DNA of 54,951 nt from Acidimicrobiia bacterium. Lineage in GTDB: Bacteria > Actinomycetota > Acidimicrobiia > IMCC26256 > PALSA-555. The notes beneath the pieces were generated by a model. That model worked only from the letters and a program-made list of their open reading frames with translations. It made no database searches and had not been told where the DNA came from. This document shows, one piece after another, positions 9,266 through 16,426 of the stretch. The number at the start of each line of letters is the position of its first letter. Positions within the stretch are counted from its first letter, which is position 1. A program made the position numbers and the translations under genes. The stretch lies in assembly GCA_009694435.1 (NCBI GenBank), contig SHUY01000003.1, positions 1 through 54,951 of the forward strand, in the 5' to 3' direction.

Positions 9266-10534
9266 GTGGGCGAAGCCGTAGAACGCAGCATCCTTGACTC
9301 GGGGCTGCGGGTAGTTACCGAAGCACTGCCGGGCTTACGCTCGGCCGCAGTAGGTTTTTGGGTTGGTACGGGTTCGCGCGACGAGACCAACCAGATATCC
9401 GGTGCTAGCCACTTTCTTGAACACTTGCTGTTTAAGGGTACGGCTCGTCGAGGAGCACTTGAGATTGCCAACTCGGTTGAGTCGGTGGGTGGAGACATGA
9501 ATGCCTTTACCACCCACGAAGCAACAGTTTTCTACGTACGCGTTCCTGATGAGCGGATCTACGAAGCGCTTGACATTCTTTCTGACATTGTTTGGTCTCC
9601 AAGTTTGCGCGGTGAAGATGTTGACGCAGAGCGGCAAGTCATTCTTGAAGAGATTCGCATGCACGATGACTCACCCGAAGATTTAGTCCACGATGTTTTT
9701 GCCCAAGCGATATTTCCTGATCACGCAATTGGGCGCACAGTGATTGGAATTCCCGAAACTATTAATTCTTTGGGGCCAAAAGAAATAGGCGATTTTCACG
9801 CCGCTCATTACCATCCGAGCAATGTGGTGGTCGCCGCAGCTGGAAATCTCAACCATGACGAAGTGGTTAAGCAAGTTGAAGCCGCCTTGCTCCCCGACAC
9901 GAGTCACCAGCGCCCCGAGCGTGAGGTTTGGACGGACGGGACTGCCCCAAAGAGACTGGCGGTGGTTGAACGCGATAGTGAACAAGCCCACGTCGTTTTA
10001 GGGATGCGCGCGCTGCGCGGTGATGACCCCGATCGTTACGCCTTTGCGGTACTCAACCAAGTTTTGGGCGGCGGAATGTCTTCTCGATTGTTTCAAGAAG
10101 TGCGAGAAAAACGGGGTTTGGCTTATTCGGTTTACGCCTATCGCAGCGCTTTCGATGAAACCGGCACGTTTGCCATTTCGGCCGGCACGGCTCCGGATCG
10201 ACTGCCAGAACTCTTAGAAGTAATCGGCACCGAAATTGATCGAGTGATTGTCGACGGAGGAGTGGGGGACGACGAATTGATGGCCGCTAAAGGCCACCTA
10301 ACCGGATCGCTAGCGTTATCGCTGGAGACCTCGGGCTCGAGAATGCACCGGATTGGGTCAAACGAACTGTCGCTAGGAGAGATTGCCACGCTTGATGAAC
10401 TCGTTGACCGAGTCAACGCAGTGGGTCCTGATGATATAGCTCGAGTAGTAGAGCGAGTCATGGCCCCTCCGGAAAGATCTCTAGCGGTAGTGGGCCCAGT
10501 CAAAACCGCCGATGTAAAGGCGTTGTTTAATTAA
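9266..10534 (+). CDS. M16 zinc metallopeptidase (PepR-like, processing-peptidase family)
   Basis: Protein of 422 residues with the inverted zinc motif HxxEH at residues 49-53 (H49, E52, H53; context SHFLEHLLFKGT). The distal glutamate region (EVRED-type, here near NSVESVGGDMNAFTTHEATVFYV) and the C-terminal inactive half (GGGMSSRLFQEVREKRGLAYSVYAY) follow. No signal peptide is visible, so it should be cytosolic. The GTG start at 9266 lies 6 nt after pnp without its own Shine-Dalgarno, which suggests coupling. pnp-peptidase-dapB is a known actinobacterial gene order. The substrate is unknown. Confidence 0.9.
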   Translation: MGEAVERSILDSGLRVVTEALPGLRSAAVGFWVGTGSRDETNQISGASHFLEHLLFKGTARRGALEIANSVESVGGDMNAFTTHEATVFYVRVPDERIYEALDILSDIVWSPSLRGEDVDAERQVILEEIRMHDDSPEDLVHDVFAQAIFPDHAIGRTVIGIPETINSLGPKEIGDFHAAHYHPSNVVVAAAGNLNHDEVVKQVEAALLPDTSHQRPEREVWTDGTAPKRLAVVERDSEQAHVVLGMRALRGDDPDRYAFAVLNQVLGGGMSSRLFQEVREKRGLAYSVYAYRSAFDETGTFAISAGTAPDRLPELLEVIGTEIDRVIVDGGVGDDELMAAKGHLTGSLALSLETSGSRMHRIGSNELSLGEIATLDELVDRVNAVGPDDIARVVERVMAPPERSLAVVGPVKTADVKALFN

Positions 10535-10571
10535 CTCACGAATGTTCGTGTTTGGTCCGACTGGTTGCCGG

Positions 10572-10577
10572 TAGCCT
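10572..10577 (+). promoter_or_regulatory. Leaderless-type -10 element of dapB (TAGCCT)
   Basis: TAGCCT in the context CCGGTAGCCT lies 6 nt before the ATG at 10584, so transcription would begin at or next to the start codon. There is no purine-rich Shine-Dalgarno sequence. The same CGGTAG(C)(A/C)T context recurs before rimO. Confidence 0.55.
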
Positions 10578-10583
10578 GAAGTG

Positions 10584-11381
10584 ATGGCATCGAAACGAGT
10601 TGGAGTATTTGGGGCCGGCGGGCGCATGGGCGTCGCGGTTTGCGCTGCGGTGGCTAGTGCTCCCGACTTAGATTTGGTCGCGGCCATTGATCCTGCGTGG
10701 GCTGGAGTCGAACTCAGTGAGCGGGGCGTTGTCGATACCGGTTTAGTGGTCTCTCCGACTGCGGCTGAGTTGGTAAAAGTAAAAGCTGAAGTAGTAGTCG
10801 ATTTTACGGTGGCCGAGGCGGCTCGGGATAATTTAGTTTGGTGCGCGGAAAATGAGATTCACGCCGTAGTTGGCACCACCGGATTTTCGGCCGCCGACCT
10901 TGAAGATATTCGCGTTCGCTTTGAAGCCAGTAAAGCCAATGCGCTCATCGCTCCTAATTTCGCTATTGGCGCAGTTCTTATGATGCGCTTTGCTGAACTC
11001 GCTGCGCCGTATTTCGAAACGGCCGAGATAATCGAACTCCACCACGACCAAAAAGTTGATGCCCCTTCCGGAACGGCTATCCTCACCGCCGAGCGAATGG
11101 CCGCAGCATCAAGCGACTTCGCCGCCGACCCCACCGAGCAGGTAGTGATCGCAGGTGCTCGAGGGGCAAGTGGGCCGGGTGGAATTCCGATTCACTCAGT
11201 TCGTATGCGGGGAATGGTTGCGCACGAAGAAGTAATTCTAGGTTCCACCGGACAAACACTAACCGTACGCCACGATTCGTACGATCGAACTTCGTTCATG
11301 CCTGGAGTCTTATTAGCGATTCGATCGGTATTCGATCGCCCAGGGCTTACCGTAGGACTCGACGCACTGCTTGATATCTAA
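10584..11381 (+). CDS. dapB: 4-hydroxy-tetrahydrodipicolinate reductase
   Basis: NAD(P)H-dependent reductase of the DAP/lysine pathway. ATG 10584 gives 265 residues; a GTG at 10581 directly before it is an alternative. The Rossmann motif GAGGRMG is at residues 10-16, and the catalytic region ELHHDQKVDAPSGTA has H153/H154 and the substrate-binding Lys. The C-terminal substrate-binding domain contains GARGASGPGGIPIHSVR. It acts with dapC, dapD and dapF found later in this window. The TetR gene follows after 1 nt. Confidence 0.96.
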   Translation: MASKRVGVFGAGGRMGVAVCAAVASAPDLDLVAAIDPAWAGVELSERGVVDTGLVVSPTAAELVKVKAEVVVDFTVAEAARDNLVWCAENEIHAVVGTTGFSAADLEDIRVRFEASKANALIAPNFAIGAVLMMRFAELAAPYFETAEIIELHHDQKVDAPSGTAILTAERMAAASSDFAADPTEQVVIAGARGASGPGGIPIHSVRMRGMVAHEEVILGSTGQTLTVRHDSYDRTSFMPGVLLAIRSVFDRPGLTVGLDALLDI

Positions 11382-11382
11382 A

Positions 11383-11958
11383 ATGAGTGACGCTAAGGAG
11401 CGGGTCTACTCCGCTACTTATACTCGCGTCGCCCGGGTTGGTCTTGATAAAACAACTCTCGATGATGTTGCTAAGGAAGCAGAAATTTCACGCGCCACTT
11501 TGTACCGCATGTTTCCTGGTGGTCGAGAACAAATACTGCGGGAAACTATCGGTGCCGAGATGGACCGATTTTTTATTTCCTTAGCGAACGCTATTGCTGA
11601 CGCTTCCGATATTGAGACTTGCTTGGAACGCGGGCTTGTATTTGCTCGGAAGTCTTTGTTGGAACACGCGGTGCTCCAGAAGATTTTGACTACCGAGCCC
11701 GAGGCGTTACTTCCGATTATCACGATTGAGCAACACCGAATCGTGGGGGAGATCGCTCAATATCTAGTCCCGCTAATAAGCGCGGAGAAGGATCGGCTCC
11801 GATCTGACCTCGATCCCGCGCGCGCGGCAGAGTTCTTAGCCCGCATGGTGTTATCAATCATTGCCAGCCCCGGGCGCTGGGATCTGAGCGACCCTCAGGC
11901 GGTTCACGCTTTGGTGGGCGAAGAACTGTTGGCTGGGATTCTTCAACCCCGGTCTTGA
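11383..11958 (+). CDS. TetR/AcrR family regulator (first of two)
   Basis: Protein of 191 residues. The N-terminal helix-turn-helix reads LDKTTLDDVAKEAEISRATLY-R-MF (about residues 22-45), which is diagnostic of the TetR family; the C-terminal helical ligand domain is not assignable. ATG 11383 lies 1 nt after the dapB stop, so it may be co-transcribed with dapB. It is a divergent homologue of the next TetR gene, which shares the segment KTTLDDVA...SRATLYR. Target and ligand are unknown. Confidence 0.88.
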   Translation: MSDAKERVYSATYTRVARVGLDKTTLDDVAKEAEISRATLYRMFPGGREQILRETIGAEMDRFFISLANAIADASDIETCLERGLVFARKSLLEHAVLQKILTTEPEALLPIITIEQHRIVGEIAQYLVPLISAEKDRLRSDLDPARAAEFLARMVLSIIASPGRWDLSDPQAVHALVGEELLAGILQPRS

Positions 11959-11992
11959 TATTTACCCATACCGCGTATGGTTTTACTGAGGC

Positions 11993-12027
11993 TTGACAAT
12001 GAGACAAAAAGAGTCATAATGTCTCAT
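11993..12027 (+). promoter_or_regulatory. Promoter and palindromic operator of the second TetR gene
   Basis: TTGACA (11993-11998) and CATAAT (12015-12020) form a strong promoter with a 16-nt spacer. A perfect inverted repeat ATGAGAC-N15-GTCTCAT (11999-12005 and 12021-12027) covers the spacer and the likely transcription start. The start codon is ATG 12030, so the mRNA would be leaderless or carry only 2-3 nt. This is the layout of an autoregulated TetR gene; that TetR binds here is inferred. Confidence 0.7.
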
Positions 12028-12029
12028 AT

Positions 12030-12698
12030 ATGGCTTTAACCTTTGCCCCCGAAAAAGATCAGGTGCGAGCTGATCTTGAGTTGCCCGTAATTGATGGCAC
12101 TAACGACGGCATTAAAGAACGAGCGCTTATTGCCACGTGTGAGTGCATTGCTCGCTTGGGCTTTGCCAAAACCACTCTTGACGACGTCGCGCGCTCGGCT
12201 CGATGTTCTCGAGCCACTCTCTATCGTTACTTTCCTTCCAAGGCCGAAATGGTGCGCGATGCAGTAAGGGCGGAAGTGATGCGCATTACGCGCGCGATCC
12301 ATTTTGCTGCTCAAGAACAAGACAGTCTTGAAGACACGGTGGTGGCAGTGCTTTTAGTGGCCGGGCGAGAAATAGGAGAGCATCCGGCTCTGCGGTATGT
12401 AGCTAATTTTGAATCCGAGCGCTTGCTTCCCCATTTGGCTTTTACTGGCGGCGATCGCTTTTTGAGCCGGGCGGCCAAGATAATTACTCCTTGTCTCGAA
12501 CCATACTTAGGGGATAAATCTAACCGAGCGGCCGAGTGGATCGCGCGTAACGGTTTAACCCTTTGGCTTACTCCAACAGACGCCGGGGCGCTTACCAATC
12601 TCGTAGCACTGCGTGCTTACGTGAGGGAGTTTGTTTTACCCGCGTTCACTATCGAAGTTAAAAAATCTAGAATTCAAAATCCAAACGGGAGGCTATAA
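12030..12698 (+). CDS. TetR/AcrR family regulator (second)
   Basis: Protein of 222 residues with HTH FAKTTLDDVARSARCSRATLY-RYFPSKAEMV (about residues 45-75), preceded by an extension of about 30 residues. The C-terminal domain is helical, of unassigned ligand type. It has its own promoter with a palindrome over the transcription start, and stops 4 nt before the ATG of the diiron gene. The simplest reading is an autoregulated repressor controlling its own operon with the diiron protein. Confidence 0.9.
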   Translation: MALTFAPEKDQVRADLELPVIDGTNDGIKERALIATCECIARLGFAKTTLDDVARSARCSRATLYRYFPSKAEMVRDAVRAEVMRITRAIHFAAQEQDSLEDTVVAVLLVAGREIGEHPALRYVANFESERLLPHLAFTGGDRFLSRAAKIITPCLEPYLGDKSNRAAEWIARNGLTLWLTPTDAGALTNLVALRAYVREFVLPAFTIEVKKSRIQNPNGRL

Positions 12699-12702
12699 AA
12701 TC

Positions 12703-13827
12703 ATGGCTACTACTAACGAAGAACTTATCGGTCGGTCTCAAGTAGACGACATTGAGGCGATATTGGCAGTCTCTAATGGTGATTCTGATAGCAAGCAACA
12801 CAGTATTGTTACCGAACAAGAAGTTTCTTTTACTTGGGACTACGAACAAACCCGTGAGCCACTGCGCAAACTTTATGAAAAAGCCAAGACCTCGCAGTGG
12901 AACGCTAACGACCTCCCGTGGCATATCGAAGTTGATCAAGAGGCAGTAGTAGCGGCTAACCAAGCGGCTAACAGTTACCTTTATCAAGAAGGAATGGATA
13001 TGTCCGGCACTCCTTTCGCCAAGTGGGGCGATAAAGAGTGGTTGGCGTTTGGAGTTGAGTCGCAGAACTGGACGCTTTCGCAGTTCATGCACGGAGAACA
13101 AGGTGCGTTGCTTTGCACTGCACAAATAGTTGAAACTGTTCCGTGGATTGATGCTAAGTATTACGCCTCAACTCAAGTAGTTGACGAAGCTCGTCACGTG
13201 GAAGTATTTGCCCGTTATCTAGACACCAAGTTGTCGGGGCATTACCCCATTAACGCACACTTAAAAGCCTTGCTCGATGACATCATTACTGATTCTCGTT
13301 GGGACATGACCTACCTAGGTATGCAAGTAATGGTCGAAGGATTGGCGCTGGCGTCATTTGGCTTCATGCGTCAGATGACTACTGAACCTCTCATCAAAGA
13401 ACTTTTGCGTTACGTCATGAGCGACGAAGCTCGCCACGTGGCTTTTGGTGTGTTGTCGTTGCAGGAGTACTACAAAGAACTGGACGGTAAAGAAATTCGT
13501 GAGCGTCAAGAGTTCGCTTACGAAGCTGCGGTACGCATGCGCGATCGTTTCTTGCAACAAGAAGTCTGGGAGCGCATGGGTGTCAACGTAAAAGATGCGG
13601 TCAATTTTGTTATGCAAGCCCCTGACCGTCCAATTTTTACGGGCATGTTGTTCTCTAAGATCGTGCCTAACTGCAAGAAGCTAGGGCTTCTTGACGCGGG
13701 TGACGGCTGGCTGCGGGAGAAGTTCACCGAGTTGGGAGTTATTCAGTTTGAGGACTGGGCCGACACCAGTGAAGAGTACGGCTCGCTTGATGCTGTTACG
13801 CAAGATCGCGAAGAAGCCGCGGTCTAG
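12703..13827 (+). CDS. Ferritin-like diiron protein (AurF / R2-like oxygenase family)
   Basis: Protein of 374 residues, start ATG 12703 after GGGAGG (spacing 10). It carries a complete carboxylate-bridged diiron ligand set: E132 (HGEQ), E162-x2-H165 (DEARHVE), E212 (MVEGLAL) and E242-x2-H245 (DEARHVAFG), that is four Glu and two His in the order of the ferritin-like/R2 superfamily. This points to an O2-activating oxidase or oxygenase in the cytosol. Mycobacterial and other actinobacterial relatives often sit beside TetR genes. The substrate is unknown; an N-oxygenase (AurF-like), a fatty-acyl desaturase or a ligand-binding oxidase are possible. Confidence 0.82.
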   Translation: MATTNEELIGRSQVDDIEAILAVSNGDSDSKQHSIVTEQEVSFTWDYEQTREPLRKLYEKAKTSQWNANDLPWHIEVDQEAVVAANQAANSYLYQEGMDMSGTPFAKWGDKEWLAFGVESQNWTLSQFMHGEQGALLCTAQIVETVPWIDAKYYASTQVVDEARHVEVFARYLDTKLSGHYPINAHLKALLDDIITDSRWDMTYLGMQVMVEGLALASFGFMRQMTTEPLIKELLRYVMSDEARHVAFGVLSLQEYYKELDGKEIRERQEFAYEAAVRMRDRFLQQEVWERMGVNVKDAVNFVMQAPDRPIFTGMLFSKIVPNCKKLGLLDAGDGWLREKFTELGVIQFEDWADTSEEYGSLDAVTQDREEAAV

Positions 13828-13845
13828 CTCTTCGTCTTGAGGCAG

Positions 13846-13851
13846 TAGCCT
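13846..13851 (+). promoter_or_regulatory. Leaderless-type -10 element of RNase J (TAGCCT)
   Basis: TAGCCT ends 7 nt before ATG 13859. No Shine-Dalgarno sequence is present (the bases between are CTTACAA). It uses the same hexamer as dapB. Confidence 0.5.
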
Positions 13852-13858
13852 CTTACAA

Positions 13859-15520
13859 ATGGCGACACCGGTTCGCGTCGTCTTTTTGGGCGGCCTAGGA
13901 GAAATTGGGCGCAACTGCTTTTGTCTTGAAGTAGAGGGGCGCATTGTTGTCGTTGATTGCGGCTTGATGTTTCCCGACGCCGACATGCCCGGAGTCGACC
14001 TAGTTCTACCGGACTTCACTTATCTTCGTGACCACGCCGACCAAGTTGACGGGATTGTTCTTACTCACGGCCACGAAGACCATGTAGGGGCACTGGGGTA
14101 TCTGTTGGCTGATGTTTCCGCCCCGATCTACGGCTCCCCGCTGTGTTTAGGTTTCGCCCGGAAACGATTAGAAGAAGCTCGGGTGATGGACCGCACCACG
14201 CTCGTTCCCGTTGGTGATGGTGATGTAGTGCAGATTGGACCCGTTACGGCGGAGTTCATTCCGGTCACCCATTCAGTCCCGCACGCGTTTGCGGTGGCTT
14301 ATTCAACTTCAGTCGGAACGATTTTGCACACGGGTGATTTCAAACTTGACCTTATGCCCGTTGATGGCCGTCGCACTGATGTATCGCGACTCGGTGAACT
14401 GGGTCGGCAAGGGGTAAAACTCCTGTTGTCTGATTCGACTAACGCGGAGACGCCGGGCCGTACTGAATCGGAGTCGAGCGTGGGTCCAGTGATTGAAGAT
14501 TTATTACACCGGTATTCAGACCGTCGTTTTGTGGTGGCTTCGTTCGCTTCCCACCTACACCGCATACAGCAAGTCGCTTACGCCGCGGTAGCGGCGGGTC
14601 GGCAAGTGGCATTTGTAGGTCGTTCAATGATTCATAACACCGCGTTTGCTCGTGAAATCGGCCTGTTTGATCTACCGGCTGATCGGGTTATAGACATTGA
14701 AGACGCCACCAAACTTGCGCCCGGGAAAGTTTGTGTTATTTGCACTGGTTCTCAAGGTGAGCCCATGAGCGCGTTGTCATTAATGGCGGCCAGCGAACAT
14801 AAACATATAAAACTTGGTCCCGAAGATGTAGTCGTTATTTCCGCGCACGCTATTCCAGGTAACGAAGTGAGTGTTTCTAAAGTTATTGACGCGCTTTATC
14901 GTTCGGGGGCCGAAGTCATTCACGGTGGCTCAGCGCCGGTGCACGTTTCGGGGCACGCCGCCCAAGATGAGTTGAAGTCAATGATTGATCTCGTCAAACC
15001 GGAGTGGTTCGTTCCGGTTCACGGCGAGTTTCGTCATATGGTTCACCACGCCCGATTAGCTAACGAAATGGGGGTCGATTCTGATCACATTATTGTTTGT
15101 GAAGATGGTGACGCATTGGTTATGCAAGGAGACAAGGTCTCAGTAAAACGCCGAGCAGTTCCGGCGGGATATCAATACGTCGACGGCATCACGGGTGATC
15201 TTGATCCGGGAGTTTTGCACGACCGGCGTTCACTCGCAGAAGAAGGGTTTGTAGTTGTGATCGTCACCGTTGTGGCTACTACCGGGGAGATTGTCACTGG
15301 CCCTGAGATAGTCACGCGTGGGTGGGTGCACGCCGATGAAGCCGAAGAGTTGCTCGAAGATGCTCGCGAAGCCGTTCGCAGTGCGATAGCCCAAGGTGCA
15401 GCTAACGATGCTATTGATGCAGAAACTTTGCGCCGGCGAGCGCGACGGGCACTGGGGCGTTTGATAAATGAACGTACTCGGCGTCGGCCTACGATTATCC
15501 CCGTGGTCATGGAGGTATGA
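13859..15520 (+). CDS. rnj: Ribonuclease J
   Basis: Metallo-beta-lactamase/beta-CASP ribonuclease with 5'-3' exo- and endo-activity in mRNA decay and rRNA maturation. In 553 residues: zinc motif HGHEDHVG (H70, H72, D74, H75), further ligands in THSVPHAF and HTGDFKLD, the beta-CASP motif region LLSDSTNAETPGRTESE, CTGSQGEPMSAL, and GHAAQDELK followed by PVHGEFRHMVHHA. The C-terminal RNase J domain ends RTRRRPTIIPVVMEV. In this phylum it is normally next to dapB/dapA; here the TetR-diiron cassette lies between them. Confidence 0.96.
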   Translation: MATPVRVVFLGGLGEIGRNCFCLEVEGRIVVVDCGLMFPDADMPGVDLVLPDFTYLRDHADQVDGIVLTHGHEDHVGALGYLLADVSAPIYGSPLCLGFARKRLEEARVMDRTTLVPVGDGDVVQIGPVTAEFIPVTHSVPHAFAVAYSTSVGTILHTGDFKLDLMPVDGRRTDVSRLGELGRQGVKLLLSDSTNAETPGRTESESSVGPVIEDLLHRYSDRRFVVASFASHLHRIQQVAYAAVAAGRQVAFVGRSMIHNTAFAREIGLFDLPADRVIDIEDATKLAPGKVCVICTGSQGEPMSALSLMAASEHKHIKLGPEDVVVISAHAIPGNEVSVSKVIDALYRSGAEVIHGGSAPVHVSGHAAQDELKSMIDLVKPEWFVPVHGEFRHMVHHARLANEMGVDSDHIIVCEDGDALVMQGDKVSVKRRAVPAGYQYVDGITGDLDPGVLHDRRSLAEEGFVVVIVTVVATTGEIVTGPEIVTRGWVHADEAEELLEDAREAVRSAIAQGAANDAIDAETLRRRARRALGRLINERTRRRPTIIPVVMEV

Positions 15521-15524
15521 AGCA

Positions 15525-16313
15525 GTGATTCGCGATTGGTCAAACTTTATTGGTGGCCGGACGGCTTTAGTAACTGGATCTGGCGACGGTGTGGGGCGAG
15601 CCATTTCTATGCATATGGCGCGCGCGGGTGCTGAAGTATGGATAAACGATATTGACGCCGCTCGCGCCGACAAAGTAGTGGCGGAGATTATTAGCGAAAG
15701 CGGTATCGCTCATTCGGTTGTCGCTGATGTATGCAATCCTGAATCGGTGCATGCTATGTATGACTCCACTGGACCCGTAGACATTTTGGTCAACAACGCC
15801 GGCAGCGGTGTGCGCTCATGGGTCGACGGAAGCAATCGGTTAGTTACTTTCGCGGAGAGTTCGCCCACGGAGTGGGAACCGCTAATGCGGGTGAACCTAA
15901 CCGGTGTACTTCACGTAACCCATACTTATTTGCCTGGGATGTTGGCGAAAGAGTGGGGGCGAATTTTATCTATCGTTTCTGATGCCGGTCGACGGGGCGA
16001 GCGTCGGCAGGTTGTTTACGGTGCGGCTAAAGCTGCGGCTATGGGATTTTCTCGTGGGCTCGCGGCCGAAGTGGGCCGCCGCGGGGTGACCGTAAATTGC
16101 ATTTCTTTGGGAGCAATGCAACACGGATCCCTCGCCGATGCTGTCGCCGATGACCCTGATCTCGAGGGAAAACTCGCCGCGGCTTACCCAATCGGGCGTT
16201 TGGGTCGAGTGGATGACCCCGCTCCGCTCGCGGTTTTGCTCTGCAGTGATGCTGCCGACTGGATCACGGGCCAGGTGTATCCCGTAGACGGTGGCTACGC
16301 TCCGGCGCTTTAG
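15525..16313 (+). CDS. Short-chain dehydrogenase/reductase
   Basis: Classical SDR of 262 residues. The start GTG 15525 has GGAGG at 15511-15515, inside the 3' end of rnj; the longer frame from 15468 would overlap rnj deeply and lacks a Shine-Dalgarno. Cofactor motif TGSGDGVGRA (GxxxGxG) lies near residue 18, structural NNAGSG mid-protein, and catalytic S(215-type)...Y-x3-K as VVYGAAKAA. The C-terminus DWITGQVYPVDGGYA is typical of the FabG-like group. The substrate cannot be told from sequence. It is probably co-transcribed with rnj. Confidence 0.9.
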   Translation: MIRDWSNFIGGRTALVTGSGDGVGRAISMHMARAGAEVWINDIDAARADKVVAEIISESGIAHSVVADVCNPESVHAMYDSTGPVDILVNNAGSGVRSWVDGSNRLVTFAESSPTEWEPLMRVNLTGVLHVTHTYLPGMLAKEWGRILSIVSDAGRRGERRQVVYGAAKAAAMGFSRGLAAEVGRRGVTVNCISLGAMQHGSLADAVADDPDLEGKLAAAYPIGRLGRVDDPAPLAVLLCSDAADWITGQVYPVDGGYAPAL

Positions 16314-16414
16314 GATGATCAACCCCAGATAAAATCAAGTGCGGTAACGGTCAAACGCCCGAAGGCTCAACTGGCGTCGTTATTGGGTGCTCCTGAGGCC
16401 CTTGTTGCTGGTGT

Positions 16415-16420
16415 TAGCGT
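16415..16420 (+). promoter_or_regulatory. Leaderless-type -10 element of ftsK (TAGCGT)
   Basis: TAGCGT lies exactly 6 nt before GTG 16427 and there is no Shine-Dalgarno sequence. Confidence 0.45.
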
Positions 16421-16426
16421 TAGTGG

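Noticed and set aside
10537-10550. CACGAA-TG-TTCGTG before dapB as a LexA box
   Set aside because: The half-sites are 2 bp apart. A LexA box needs GAAC-N4-GTTC. It may be a small hairpin after the peptidase gene.
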